A stretch of 64,000 bases of DNA, taken from NCBI GenBank assembly GCA_014904845.1, contig MU119278.1, positions 156,831-220,830 of the forward strand. Direction: 5' to 3'. Both the position numbers and the translations under genes were made by a program. Below are positions 11,073 to 24,256 of this stretch, in pieces; positions within the stretch are counted from its first letter, which is position 1, and each line of letters begins with the position of its first letter. The notes beneath the pieces are model-generated. The model saw nothing but the letters and a program-made list of their open reading frames with translations, was not told the DNA's origin and did no database searches. The stretch comes from Acephala macrosclerotiorum (Eukaryota > Ascomycota > Leotiomycetes > Helotiales > Mollisiaceae).

Positions 11073-14000
11073 TCAGGCCATGGAAACACCACCCTGCATA
11101 GACTCCATACTCCAATTCTTTGCCAAATCTTGCAACTTCCTCTTGATTCCATCAGACACCCTGAGGGCAACACCTTGACCTAGCAACTCAATACAATACT
11201 GTAAAATCTCGTCTGGCGATAGCTTGAAATGTCTATCTCCCTTCGTCAACACTGGTACTCCCTCTCCACTCCAAAGGTACGAGACAACGGCAGGATCATC
11301 CGGCATCACAGAATCAATAGCGAACGGCTGTCCCTTCTCCATCCTCTGCGCATTCTGATCCATCCTCGAAAGACTATCGACCCAAAGGATCAAAGCCGCA
11401 CGGTAGATGGCAGCAGACCACCAATGCGGTCTTCCTTCTCTCGGCATGGAGCAGATGAGACGGATGATTTGGCCGCAATGGATAGTAGCTTCTTCAGGTT
11501 GATGAATGCATCGTTTATGTCTGAGAGAAAGCTCTCTACTCGAACCATCGAAGTGTTCTTTCCTTGCCAGACGCTCGATCTCGGGGAAGGAGGTTAGGGC
11601 GTTGAGAGAGATGAGGTGGTAGAGGACGAGGTTTGCGCGGGTGATGGGACAGTTTGGTGTTGCTTTCGCATGGACAAGGCAGAGCTCATACCAATTCTGT
11701 AGCAACGATTGAACTTCCTCAAGACGAAGAAGAGTTGATGCCTTGGTTACTGTCCTCGTCCCCCTTCTCGAGCCGAAGAAGTCGGAGAAGCAGCTAAGGA
11801 CTTGGCGAAGGTGGCAGAGAAGACTCTGAAGAGGGTGCAGAAGAAGCTTCAGTTGGAGGGGGGACAGCTTATCGTATCGCCTGTTAATGTTGTCATGCAG
11901 CATATCTTGAAACAGATCGCAGAGCGAGGGCGTGAGGGGCGGGGCTCCAAGCGAATTAGGGCTCATCCAATCTGTGCCATTGCCGGTGCTAGTCTGCTGA
12001 TGTTGAAGAAGAGTGAGCCATTCGGATGCATCCTTTGCAAGCCAGAGCTGCTCAGAGCCGGGCATCGGGGTCTCCAGCTCCGTGATGGACAAGATAGGTG
12101 CAGTATCATGAAACAGGCTTAACTCCTGATCGACCATCACCCAGTTGTAGACCAATCTGATTGAAGGTTAGTTTTTGTCTTTCTTGTGAATCAAGCGCAA
12201 CCCCTCATTGGTCCGAAGCAACGGATGACAGATGCAGCTGACCATATCTCCCCGCCCTAAAATGAAGAGAGGGAAAGAAGAGGGATATAACATACCGGCT
12301 TTTTCCTTCTCGTTGCTGCCATTCTCTCCATATGAGATCGGTGCTCGTGGACAAGTTCGTGAAGTTCAATGGAGGTGCTGGCTCCAACATACCCGCATGC
12401 TTCAACATCTGATATCATATCGTCAGCGGGTTATCCGGACTACGACGCAATTCTGAGAATAGAGTCGAATACTTACAGCGAGATACATTCCTCGTTGCCC
12501 CATGGCGATATTCATATGCCATGCATCACCGCTCCAGGCTCCAAGGATGGTAAACAATAACGCACATCGCAGGACGACTGGATCGGCCGAGAGCTCGACG
12601 TCCTTCTCGATGATGTGGAAGAGCGAGATGCGACACGTCTCTGTCAAGCCTGCTGTTAAGCATCTTGCCTCCGCTGTTGGGAGAGCAGCTGCTCCGTATG
12701 CGATGGCGAGGAGAAGGAGAAGAGTCGATGGCTGGTTGTTCAGCATCACTTCGTTGGGGTCAAGAGTGCCGCCCTGCACCAACGTATAATAAGGAACGAG
12801 GCTCAGCACGTAACTTCTCAAGAAATACTCGAGAACTCTTGAAGGAGGAAGAACAAGAAAGTTGAAACCACCACCCGAAGTCGACGCATGCCGCCACCTT
12901 TGCAATCCTCCTCTGTGGGTCTCGAGCGCTGTGTGTAAGAATCCTTGGGTGATGGCAAGTATCCTATCTCGCGAACTGGCATTTAGTGGTACAACTGATA
13001 TCTCATATTTGTGGTCCACATCAGCGGTCGCGATGTTGTGGTCGAGCAATTTCCACGTGCTCGCGTCTTTGGAGTGTTGTTCCAGGTTCTCGAGGTGCAC
13101 GATGGCGGTTCGAGGACAGGAGCCAGAGAAGATGGGACGATTACAGCGAGCGAGTGGCCATGCGGCTTCAGCTGCAACGACGACTTCGAACTCGGGGATG
13201 GCGGTATCTCTCATCAAGATGGGCATGGCCATTTCCAATGACTGGCTACCATGGCGATCCGAGTGAGATGCTATACTGGTTGCTCTAGTGTGTGACCTTG
13301 ACAACGAGGTGTCCATCGATGCCGAGTTCATTGCTTCTGATGCGGAAGAAGTGCCTCCAAGTTCCATGAATGATGGTAGCGGCAACTGTCCATGTGCGTC
13401 CATTCCTGTACCCGGAAACATGTCCAAATCTGGTGGGTACTGGTTCCAGAAATTCAGGTCATAGTTGACTTCATCGTGAAGCATACCACTATCCAAACAC
13501 ATAGCAGTATCCATTTCCCTTAGGCCACTGGGAGGCGTCCCAAAGTCATTTCCAGTGTGAAATGCAGGCAAAGAATAATCCGTCCCTGCCTGCGACACCC
13601 CCTGCAATTGTGGATCTAAAACATTATTTGACGGCATGGGTGGTTCGCTCTCCTGCTTTGGCATCTCGGGGATTGAATTATGTGATACTGGTGGTGAAGA
13701 TCGCTGTTGTTGGAGGGCTGGGATATTCGACAAGCTCTTCGATCTAGCGCCGATCTTCGCCTGTCGTCGAGCAAAACGGGCCTCGCAGGGCAGGTTCTTC
13801 TCTGCACATCGCGAACACGGTACCGTTTTATCACAGCCGGTCTTCGCACTCGCACAGTTGAGGCAGGCAATGGGGGTTCTACCTGCAATTGCAGGGACGC
13901 CAGTTGAGGGCTGCATGGGATCTTTTGCCTCGTGGTACGTGAAGTGATGTCTTTGGAGTAGGTCCCTGCAGAATTAAAGATCAGCATGGTGAAGCTGGTG

Positions 14001-14237
14001 AAGGAGAACCCATTGCTTTCTAACCTTCTTGGAAATGATAGCTGACACAGGCTGCAGCGATGCGGTTTAACATTTGTATCTGCATTTTTCTCGTATTAGC
14101 TGGCAGCTCTGAGCAAGCTTCAAGGGCAACGGCGAGGTCGGGGAACGGATGCCAAGGATAAACTGACGACTAGGTATGTGTCTCTCGAGGTGTTCCTTCC
14201 GAGTGAAGCTTTTCCCACAGTAGGTACAGAAGATCAT
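11073..14237 (-). CDS. CMR1: Cmr1-like melanin transcription factor
   Basis: This regulator carries two C2H2 fingers followed by a Zn2Cys6 cluster, the signature of Cmr1/Pig1/SMR1, the transcriptional activator of DHN-melanin genes in ascomycetes. Five exons (14168-14237, 14025-14079, 12477-13965, 12296-12408, 11073-12156) give 936 residues. Finger 1 uses C4, C7, H20, H24. Finger 2 uses C32, C35, H48, H53. The binuclear cluster uses C76, C79, C86, C92, C95, C102. A Ser/Pro/Gln-rich linker follows. A fungal TF middle-homology-like helical region then runs through the second half (for example RLVYNWVMVDQELSLFHDT). The start was chosen because MIFCTYCGKSF matches the abrupt N-terminal finger of the family; the nearby upstream ATG is out of frame. 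Short frames upstream (14.2-15.3 kb) could be uORFs in a long leader. Its presence ties the locus to melanin. Confidence 0.93.
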
Positions 14238-17200
14238 ATTCTCTCATGCCTTTGCGTGTCTTCCATTTGCGTTCGACTTTTTTCCTTTGCTGTGCAATGA
14301 GATGTTGATACTTCACGTGTGAATTGTGTGCTTTGATGTGCACTGGGCTCGGCCTTTCCTTTATCGGTGCTAGAGGCAGTGGGGTTTGAGCTTTTCTGAG
14401 AATGAAAAGAAGAGCTGTAGCGGCGTATATGGGTATGTATGGTGTGTAGTGGTGTAGCCGTGTTGAAGGGAGCTTCTATAAAAAGGAAGCTCAGTGCGGT
14501 GACGAGGGGTATCAATGCATCACAAGCGAATGAAGCGAAGTTGCAACTAAAAAGGTTTCCAGCGCCAGGAATGGAACAGTGCTAAGGAGGACGTGAGCAG
14601 CTCAGCACAAGAGGTGAGCAAATAGGTGCTACTGCGATCAGCATAGGAAGGGCTTTCATGCAGCAAATGCCTGTTAGCCGCATAGCATGCCTTTTGCCCT
14701 GCCCTTTCTGGCTTGGACTCGGAAGATGAGATGATGATTGAATGATGAGTAGCAGGAGCACGTCTGGCTTGGGTTGCTCTCTGTACGAAGACGGATCTAT
14801 CGTATCGGTCCCGATTGAGCATGCATCCCAGATTGAACGAATCCCGGTGTAGATCATTGAAGGAGTCGAATTTGAAATCAGCACTTTCCAGCCGCACCCC
14901 CATGCTATTTGCTGGGATGGATGGATCAACTTGGGGGTGAGTTGGTGCTGGCCTCGTGCGTCCCTGGTTTACTGACGAGTGACGAGGCCAGCTCTGGGAC
15001 GGTGTTTCCTGACACTGCCAGCCGATTCACCACAGGCCAGGTTGCAGGAATAGAGCCATTGGCCAGCAATGAGAGGCTATGGTGACCAGAGGATGGGATG
15101 AGAAGGTATGGCCAGGTTAGGCATAGCATGGATGACAGTCTGGTAGTGGGTTGGCATGGCCCTGAGGAGGAGGATCCTTTGCACTGCTCTGCTCTGCTAG
15201 ATGGTCGAGTGTGAGCGAGTAAATGATTCTGATTGTAGTCCTTCATGCAGGATTCGGTGTTGAGGAGCTTATTGTCCATGATGTCGTGGCTGGGCAACAA
15301 ACGTGCCCAATCAACAATAGTGCAGGACGGCAGGTGGCGGCAGTCGGGTCAAAGGTTGACGAAAATCTCCGAGGGGTGCACGCAAGCGGTGGGAGGAAGG
15401 ACCAGGAAGTGCGCGGGTGCGAGAGCTGGAGTCGAGGAAGGAGTGGGTATGTGGGATGCGGTAAGCGGTAAGTGCGTAAGGTTAAATTTCGAGTGCGTGA
15501 GAGTGCTGGAGTGGGCTTTGGTGAGCTGTAGTGAGGTACGGAAGTTTCATCGAGGGGATCATCGTTCGGCTGTTCCTCTGGCCATCGTACAGTAGCTTAA
15601 GGCGCGAGGAATGCGAGGTGGGTGAGCAGTACGGAGGGGCAGAGGAGACAGGAGACAGGGCAGCCGAGAGCGAGGAGAGAGCCAGGCACAGCTCGCTCTC
15701 CCCTTTAAGCCTAGCGCACCATCTATACTTCGTAACCACTACGATTGCGTTTCCTCTTCAGGTTTTGTGGTGTGATCTCAGCATCAGACCGAGCCCGACC
15801 CTGCCTTACAACGTTGTAAAAACACAATCGGTGCACGCCTTGAGCCTGAACCTGAGCCTGAGCCCCAGGGGCAGAGCGAGCTGGTATGAAAATATACGGG
15901 TGCCGGCTATGTGCCGAAATGTCTAAATCCTCTGCTTATGATCATCTCGACCTTAAATTGCGGTGTACGTACTGTACGAGCACGTCCGTAATGCACAAGA
16001 TGGAGATCGGATACACGGCACTAGCATTAAGTCTGGGGGAGACATGGGAGCACGTACGTACGTTCATCGTCAACATCCAAGGGCGAGAGAACCATATCCT
16101 GATAAGGTTTTGTGACAAAGTTTGATGGAGATTAGATGGCAGGTGGGAACCGAATGGTGGGTGTATTTTTAGAGTTAGATAGCCTGTGCGTCTGCGATTC
16201 CCCTGTCTACCGTCGCTGAAGCACGATGTTCAATGGAACGCCGGGGGCGGAAGCTTAATCGTGATGGATTCATGGTTGCCCCAACTGGTAAAATATATAA
16301 TCAACCTTATCCTTTCCTACCCGCACGCTCCGATGGAATACAGTTCTTGAACGTGATATTGATTTATATTATACGAAATCGAACAGGAACCTTAATCATG
16401 AAGATCTGACAAATACTTCCTTTTAGATTGTTCTTTGATTGAATCTTTACTTTCTGCCCAGTTCGTCCAAATTTCGCGGTGGGAGAAGCAAGAGCGTTGG
16501 TTAGAACTCTATGGTATGATGGTCGGAAATGAATGGCGGGCGGTCACATTCTGGCGCTGGACGATGCTGAAAAGATGTTGATTTAGGGAGATGGCCTGAG
16601 CGCGACTCCAGCGCCAGCGTCCCTAGCCGGCGTCCCTAGCCTAGCCAGCGGCGGGTCAGCAGCGCTCAGGGCCGAGTATGGTCGTTGGTGCTGGCGCTGG
16701 TGTGAATCGTGGTGCTGGTCAGGGCGGTAGACGGGAGCAGTAGCGTCCAGATTGGATCTCAGGGGTACTCAAAAGAGAAGGGTGCACAGGCACATTTACC
16801 GAGAACAGACAAGTGCGACCGCGGCGTGCGCTGGAAACGAAAAAGACTTTTCATGCTTTGGTGTTTCCGCCTCAACGTAATGTGATGTGATACGAAAGGA
16901 GTTGTGGCTAAGTGATGAAGTTACGATACGGGGATTGTTATTTGCGAGAATGAAACGAGAGCGCTGAATCTCGCAGTTCTGCTGACGAAAGAATCATGTG
17001 GTAGGCAGACTTTTGGTCGCAAATTCATGTGCAAGCAAGACATAAAAAGAACGAGGCTGAGGGATTTCGTTTTTCATAATTTAAGGTTGAATAATTGAAT
17101 AATTATCGCGCCATGCCAGGATTGGCACTAGTGTCTTGGACCGAGAGCGAAAAGCCACCTGAGCCTCAAATACATTTTTAGATTCCTTCTCAGACTATTC

Positions 17201-20200
17201 CGGAAAGCCATGAGATCTGATTCGAGGCTTCGTACCAGCATACTTTTTCCTCGAGGCTACAACTCTAGGCTCCCCCACATTTCACGACGCCTCAATCCTT
17301 TGCACTGAAGAAATCATGAATCATGCCTGGACGGTCGCGTAGCCAACATGCGCAACCTGTCACTTGATTGGAGAAAATAAGCTTCTGTTTAAGGGCAATG
17401 GTAAAAAGGTTCATTCCACGCAGGAATAAGCTGGGCTTAGGTATGAACTCTGAGGGAACAGCGCAAGCAAAGTAAGCCGTGAAATTAGGTGACAAAGAGC
17501 AAGAACGAGAGTTTCAGGTTCGATCCTCCCTTCATCTCCGCCTCCCCCATGTCTCTTCCTCCCCGCCGCACAACGCACGAACGAATTGCTTGCCTCGTTT
17601 GCAAAGCTGATCTATTGATATCAGTATCCATTCGGAGCTGACTGCTTCAGAGTGTGTGCTTCGCCCAAACCCTCGTTCTCTATACTCCATTGAAACATAG
17701 CGGGATTCCTGGATGTGTTGGATAACGAGGCGCAGCTTCGTCGTAGCAGAACACGCTGATCTTTGGTCAGAGATCGGGCCGGTGCCCGTTTTCCCATCCC
17801 CATTCGGGAAGCCAAGCATCAATTGGGTGTGGCCTGTTGTCAAAGTTTCTGTTGATCACCGACCGAGCGGTGCCGACTCGGACATCAGTTTCCACCGTCA
17901 AGTAGTCTGCGTGGCCGCGTGGTGCCGGCGTTTGTATTCTGCTATCTCCTTAGTCCTCTTGTCCCCTCCCGCGCATTCGTTCCTGTGTGTTGTCATCGGC
18001 CCGTGTACAGTACATGAGACGGTGTATCGTATCGTATGTCGATGAGATCATCTGTGGTCATAGTCGTGATCCAGACGCTGACGGAGAAGCTGAACAGAAA
18101 AAGTTTCGCCGTTGGCCGTTCACTATTCCTTCTGAGGGAGCTAGTCGTCGCCGTGAACATGCATGTACGATTTGATTCTAGAGTTGCTTTAACGAGAGCG
18201 ATACGAAAGGCTACCGAAAGACTCAAATTCAGATCCAACTACCGGATTAGGCTTGGTCCATCTTGGGATATGCCACCGGTTTTCCGGGCATTCCTCTTGT
18301 CATCAAAAGCGTATCTTGCAAGCGAATCGCGTATCGTGTTCCTCCACGTACGGCTGCAGATTCGGGGATGTGGATGCAGTCGTGTAGTTGGTGGTGGCCA
18401 TGTGGGAGGATGCGATGTGGAATTGTTGGCTCAGCTGAAAAATAGCGTTCCTTGCTATCGCTGCTGATAACGCTGCCTGGCGAGGATGTAAGCATCCATC
18501 CCATCTCAGCCCTATGAACGCTTTTGTTCCTTCAGGGCGGTGCTGACGATCGATATCGGTTAAATTGGCCGAGTGAGATTCTGCGAGAGAGGTGGTGTGG
18601 GTGTGGAGGCCATCCGAGAATGGAAAGTGGAGTGGGGGGTGGAGAATGAAAAAAGTAATGCTGTGTAATCGATGGCTTCACATGTTGTCAAAAGCGTTCT
18701 TTCAAGTGACGGAATTGATTGGCAAGTCTTGAATTATAAGATCATGATGATCTTTACATTCTGCATGTCTATCTTCCGCGGAGAGCGGAGATGCAGCGGA
18801 ACCAATCAATTTCGCAAAAGCTCGGAGTTCCGACCAACTGAAGAGCGACCTGGAAACGGCGGTCCACCACCGCCACGGGCATTTTTCATCTTATGCATTG
18901 CGTATTTTCTCCTTGTGGTTTAATATGTGCCGAGCCCTTGCGCCGAGCCCTTGGGTTGGGAGGGATTGGAACGTTGCAGAAAGGCGGATTTCTAGCGTCT
19001 CTTTTTCACCTGCAAATTCTGCAGATTGTTGTTGTAATCACACATCATCAAGACTCGGACGATCCATAACTCCGAGAAAAAAAACTGGTGGACGGAAATT
19101 CGCCGATCTCTGCAGGCTCGAACTGCTGGACACCGAGGAAGATTTTCTGAAGATCTCAAACCGAGTCTATTGAGGTTAATCTCTACCGGAGTCTCTACTT
19201 AGGCAAAATGGATGAAAGGCTGTCAAGATCTGAATGTCCTCAACTTGTGTAAGCCACAAATCTGGGGTAGAGGTTGGGATTTCATAAGTGGCGGACCTCC
19301 AGTGGGGAAACCAGGGTTCTTCGAAACGTTTCGATTGAGAGGATCATCAGGATCAACAATTTCAATTCATGTTTTATCCAACAAGAATCCCTGAGTTGAG
19401 ATGCGTTGGCAAATACACCCTCACGAATGACATTCAATTTATGAGGCTCGCTCTCGCATCCCAAGCAACTCGAAGATCAAACTACAAAAACCGGAACGAC
19501 ACTGCCAGGCGGCCGACCACTTAAAGTTATCAGTAGATTGATTTTTCACGTGGATCACTTCTGCATCCTCAAATTTAGAGGAAGATCTCCCCCAATCTTA
19601 GGTGGAAATCCTAGCTCGAGAGATTAAGCCGCAAATTCCGGGATCAAGATGCCACCAAGACGCCACTACGAAGAAAGGGGCTGAACGACGTGCCCGAATC
19701 AGGCAGATGCCCTGCACGATGCGACGACAAACGGCGTACTGTGTATCCGTCTTCCTCAGCAAGGGATTATCTCTCCTCACAGCTTCAAGAAGCATCATTT
19801 GGGACGGGATCTGAGACCGCCTCTGAAGTGTGAAGCTGAAGAAGGAGACAGCGAAGCAAGCATGAGTGAATTGGGAACGATCACCTTCCAAGCAAGTGTT
19901 AGTTGGGTTGCAAAGGGATCTGCATGGTATGTCGTTTGTGCAGGCCGTGTCCCTTTTCCGTTGGGAACCATCGAAGCCTGGGCGCCGATTTCCCGTTTCG
20001 GGAAGGAAGTCTGCAGCTGCTTCGAAGACGTTGTCACGACTGGCGAAGAGGACTCTTATCTTCAGTTCGAATCGTTGGCAATCGCTGAGTTGATGGCCTC
20101 CGGTTGTACAAGCATCCTCATGAATCATGAGGTGCGCGGGGTGACGAGAATGAGACATGCGTTATGTACTCATGAAGCTGTACAGCACATGTTGTGGAAG

Positions 20201-20520
20201 GCTTCACCATCGTCGTTGTGGAGAGTCATGAGGAGGGTATTCGCAATCAGCGCCGACATGCCTCATTCCCAACACCTCCACCTCCACCTCCACGAAAAGG
20301 ATCAGCCACGACCTCCTCACGAAGCATCGAGGGTACCCCAGAACAGCGATCTCTGCTGTCAACCTTCAGAAACATTCCCCAGTCACAACGTTTTACACTA
20401 CATCTAAAGATTGACGCCACGGAAACATCTGCTGATAATCAGGCCTCCTCGAACCTCCACAGAAGTCTGAGACCCCGTAAGTGGAAGGAAGCTCGTGATA
20501 CACCAATATCTCCAAAAAGT

Positions 20521-20556
20521 CTCACATTCTCACACTCTCACACTCTCACATTCTCT
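20521..20556. repeat. CACTCT-type microsatellite
   Basis: An imperfect run of TCACACTC/CACATTCTC units forms a short pyrimidine/purine-asymmetric simple repeat inside the long gene-free interval. Confidence 0.75.
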
Positions 20557-22080
20557 CAAGCCTCCTGTAACCGATCAAGACGAAGAAAAGCCTTCGCTTA
20601 CACAAGTCAAGTCATTCATGAAGCTCACCCGCGGCGTTTCTCTTTCCACTGACCGCCGACCGACAGACACGAAGGTTACATTTTTCACGAGGCAGGCCTG
20701 CTCGAGTCCATGCGGGCATTGCAGCATCGCACTTCCTGCAACGGTAGGTCGTGATCGTGGGTCGTCGTGTTAGGTCCGAAAGATATGGGGGGGCACCGCG
20801 CGATAGGCCTGTCTCTGTCCTCTTCTCGAACATTTTTCTCGCCGTGGTGCTTTCTGGGTGGTCCTGGAGAGAGATCATCGAGGTTGCAGGTTCGGTACCT
20901 CTGGATACATACATGAAACTATTGAAAACCGTGCATACGGGCTGGCTTAGTCCTTACCTGTTCCGTGCTTCTTCAATTCGGGTGGCTTTCTTTCCGTTGA
21001 TGAGCTAGAATGGATAGAGGGGTAGCTACCTGTCGGTCATCGGGGAAAGTCAGAACCCTAATTCTCTTTTCAGAACAAATTGAGCCTTGTGGAAGACGAG
21101 GGTACGAATCAGAATCAAGTGAGAGCGAATTGAAGAAGACCACGATGAGCCCTTGTCTCCGAGACGGCCGGATAAGGCTGAGTGGCGAAGGTGAGAACCC
21201 TTGTCGCTCGCTGCACGACCTCACAGACGTAGCCTTGGCGATGCTCCAAGAGTCCCAGACTGACTGTGCCCTACCAGCCTTACTGTAACCTTACCTCGCA
21301 TCGCTCTCCTCTGATTTAACCTTAAGCTTCCCGACGTTCTGCCACGCGTGGTCTTACCAGCAAACTGCCTTCCTCTCTAGTAACATTGTCCCGACCCCGA
21401 GTGACACTTCCACGCAAGGGATCCAATCCCATCTCACAATGCGTAAGAAACCCCTCAACCGCCCCAAACAGGGTAACCGTGGAGGCGCAATGCTGCTGCC
21501 GAAATGCGCCTAGATCCAACCCCGAACCCCTGTCCAGCCGCATACGGATCCACGCGCCTAATGCTATTTTCGGGGCTTGCGCACCTCCCTGCACACGGCA
21601 ACAAACAGGAATCCCAACCGGCCCGCCGGGTTCGCCATTCGATCCGAGTGAGCATGCGAAACCTTACCAGTAGGAGACTTCTTCACAAGCTCTTTTCACC
21701 GTCTGATAAGATGTATTCGTTATCATAATTTTTCAGGCCAGGAGAAAAAAGAGGGGAGAGGGGAAAGAGGGCTTTTCAGGCACGGAACAAAAGAAAGCAA
21801 AACATGTGAATCATGATTTGATAGTATAACCTGATCATGATCTTGATGAAGGAGGGTCATGAAAATGACTCCGGATGGGGAAAATCAGTGGAGAGTGTAA
21901 GACATGATATCTGCTGCCCCTCTCCTCGCTCATGAGACGAATCCCCGTTCTCCGCCAGCTGCAGAATGGCATGTGTGATAATGGATTTGTCAACGTCGAA
22001 AAAAACTCTTTTGGGGTTTCCTTTCTCGTTATCGTGTTTTTGATTGCTTATGCAAGATTTTGTCAGGTCATCATCGAACC

Positions 22081-22103
22081 AAAAAAAAAAAAAAAAAAAA
22101 AAA
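22081..22103. repeat. A23 homopolymer
   Basis: Twenty-three consecutive A on the + strand, preceded by CC and followed by GAATCC. It could be the tail of a retroposed sequence or a simple homopolymer. No target duplication was identified around it. Confidence 0.85.
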
Positions 22104-23029
22104 GAATCCACTTTACCGCATGGCAGGATCATAGTGTTGCGATACCGTACATATTTTCCCCGATGAGAGGTACACATGTGTGTTGTCTCATATCGGTATC
22201 TGAGATAGGCTTGAACAGGTGACGATCTTGATTATACTTTGATAAGAATTTTCCGAGACAGGTCACGATACATATCTTGGAAGTTGAAAGTTTGGTGGTT
22301 GGATTGGATTGGCGGTGTTTACGCATTGCCCAAACAAGGTTACTTTTGACGATTGGAGTGTTGATCGCAGGTACGTTCGGAGGATTTGGTGTTGTCTCAT
22401 CTGATCTTCCGGATATCGGCAGAACTTCGATTGTGTTTCTGGCTGGACAGACATTCGCACCAAAATCAATATGTAATTTTCGCTTTCACATGTTCGCAAA
22501 GGTCAAGAAGGATGGAAGTAAAGTGAAGTGAGGTGATCTCTAAGTTCCCTGGTATGAAAATCAAGGAAGCGGTTTGAGGGTTGCATTGCATTTGACGCGT
22601 TCGTTATCGTAATGCATATGTATATTTGACAGAAAGGAGCTCATCCTTGTCAACGAATCGTTGCAGCTACCATCTTTTCCATGGATTCTCCAACCCGTAT
22701 TCCGGCGCTGACAAGGCCAAGATGCCGCTGCAAACTCCAAATCGCCAAGCCTCGAAGCCCCGTCTAGAAAAATGTCCCAGTGATCCCCCGCAACTAAGCG
22801 CAACGGCTCAGAATCTCGAAATGAGCGACTACTGTATAAACACATGCCAAATTGTAGAAAATGACAAGGGGGGAACTGGAGGGGATAAATGTACATCGTA
22901 TAGAAATGAAAACAAGCTTTCTGTAGATGCACAATCATCACCATGGATAAAAGTATATCGGGCATCGATCGTCAATCGTCAAGCTGTGACAGACAGGGAA
23001 AGAGGACGGAACACGGATCGATCGAAGAT

Positions 23030-24256
23030 TCAAGCCAATCCTTCCTGTCCACAGCAATACACTCTTTGCGATTTCAGCGACTCGGTTGTTTGATGCAGAC
23101 TCTGACAAAGATAGTTCGTGACCGCAGAATGCATCCCGGCATCCTCGTCGCTCTCACTCTTCACAGACGTCTCTTGGAACTTAGCAAACAGTTCCTTTAA
23201 CTTCTTGAGATCCCGAAGGATGATCTCCATTTGTAACCATCGCACATCTTCACTGGCTACTCTGTATGAGCCGAACGTCAAGGGTAGAGGCTGGTGCACC
23301 GAGAGTCCCGTACCTGTTCCTGGTTCTGCTGTCGCGCCAAAGTAATTCTTAGATGCGTCTTGATAGATGGCTATAATCATTCCCAAAATAGTTCCAAGAA
23401 ACATGGTTCGTGATGAGAAGCCTGAGCGAGACATGCAGATGGGACAATTGAGCATGACGGAGCAGGTCTCGACGGCTTTTTGGTTGACGGTGAGGATGAC
23501 GTCGAATGGAGAGGCGGCTGATATGGCGTCGGAGTTGTGGAGCGCCCCGAGGGCGTGGAGACAGGTGTTGAAGCAGTTGCAGGTAGGGGTTTTCGCCATG
23601 GGATGAGACATATAAACATTAGGCACTGGACCGAGTCCAGGAGCAGATTGTGAGTAATTTGCAGCGTCAGGGTGTTCATACCAGGGAACTGGGGCTTGAG
23701 GAACTGGTCCGTCATTCATGGACTTGGAGCGGTAGTGCAGACTGTTGTCTATGTATGGAGAAGTCATGTCTGTCTGTGGCGTGTGCGTCCATGAGAAGGC
23801 AGGGTCAAACATGGCTGGATTGCCTGAGCTGTCGGTTCCAGAACTGTCATCACCAGCCTGTGGTAATGATGTTGAGGATATGGAACGTCTGCCCAGGGAT
23901 CCATCTGGCGAGCCCAGCATGACCGTCCATTCTGCCTCCTCCGTCTCCATTCCATATGTGTGATTTCCTCCATTCAAACGTATCGTTGTAGGCCGGTTCG
24001 AGACAACTCCTTCAGATATCGCCATGTCCGCAGACAGGGATGGACGATGCGTTTTGCTGCCATTTGACTTGGGCTTCCCCGCTCGAGAAGAAGGGCTGTA
24101 GTTGCAATCTGCTCCACAAGCGAGACATCGTGAACAAATGGGTCTAGTTTTTGAACATTTGACCTTTGCCAGAAAGCAAGTATCACAAGACGCTCTCAAT
24201 TTAGAATATCGAGGCTTGGTGTTGTCGACGGAATTGCGTTTCGCTGAGCCATACAT
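23030..24256 (-). CDS. AflR-like Zn2Cys6 transcription factor
   Basis: This is an intronless 408-residue protein. The N-terminal Zn2Cys6 cluster has ligands C24, C27, C34, C41, C44 and C51 (RASCDTCFLAKVKCSKTRP...). It is followed by a basic, Ser-rich linker (SSRAGKPKSNGSKTH) of the AflR type. The C-terminal half contains the Cys-rich segment TPTCNCFNTCLHALGALH and a helical region (LGMIIAIYQDASKNYFG), as seen in the AflR regulatory domain. Regulators of this class are pathway-specific activators of polyketide clusters. The nearest neighbour is the PKS, 1.7 kb upstream on the same strand, so a role in its expression is inferred. A TATATA lies about 30 bp before the ATG. The C-terminus ends rather abruptly; a missed terminal exon is possible. 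Confidence 0.9.
   Translation of the reverse strand: MYGSAKRNSVDNTKPRYSKLRASCDTCFLAKVKCSKTRPICSRCLACGADCNYSPSSRAGKPKSNGSKTHRPSLSADMAISEGVVSNRPTTIRLNGGNHTYGMETEEAEWTVMLGSPDGSLGRRSISSTSLPQAGDDSSGTDSSGNPAMFDPAFSWTHTPQTDMTSPYIDNSLHYRSKSMNDGPVPQAPVPWYEHPDAANYSQSAPGLGPVPNVYMSHPMAKTPTCNCFNTCLHALGALHNSDAISAASPFDVILTVNQKAVETCSVMLNCPICMSRSGFSSRTMFLGTILGMIIAIYQDASKNYFGATAEPGTGTGLSVHQPLPLTFGSYRVASEDVRWLQMEIILRDLKKLKELFAKFQETSVKSESDEDAGMHSAVTNYLCQSLHQTTESLKSQRVYCCGQEGLA

Larger units (their letters stand above)
14238..23029. other. 8.8-kb gene desert between two regulators
   Basis: No credible protein-coding gene is visible between the start of the Cmr1-like gene and the end of the AflR-like gene. Open frames reach about 200 codons (for example 19799-20407 +, 19598-20158 -) but overlap on opposite strands and lack domain features. 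The interval contains short simple repeats: a CACTCT-type run at 20521-20556, CACCTC near 20272-20292, GC-rich CCAGCG-type sequence near 16600-16700, and a run of 23 A at 22081-22103. It may hold the regulator's long 5' leader, enhancer-like elements or a non-coding transcript. None of these can be proved from sequence. Confidence 0.55.

Noticed and set aside
17500..17530. GGTTCGATCC-like match to a tRNA B box
   Set aside because: No matching A box, acceptor stem or cloverleaf could be built around it; the same holds for a TTCGATCCCGGG near 40230.
19598..20407. Opposite-strand frames of 186 and 202 codons in the gene desert
   Set aside because: Mutually overlapping, compositionally odd (His-rich and repeat-derived ends) and without recognisable family features.
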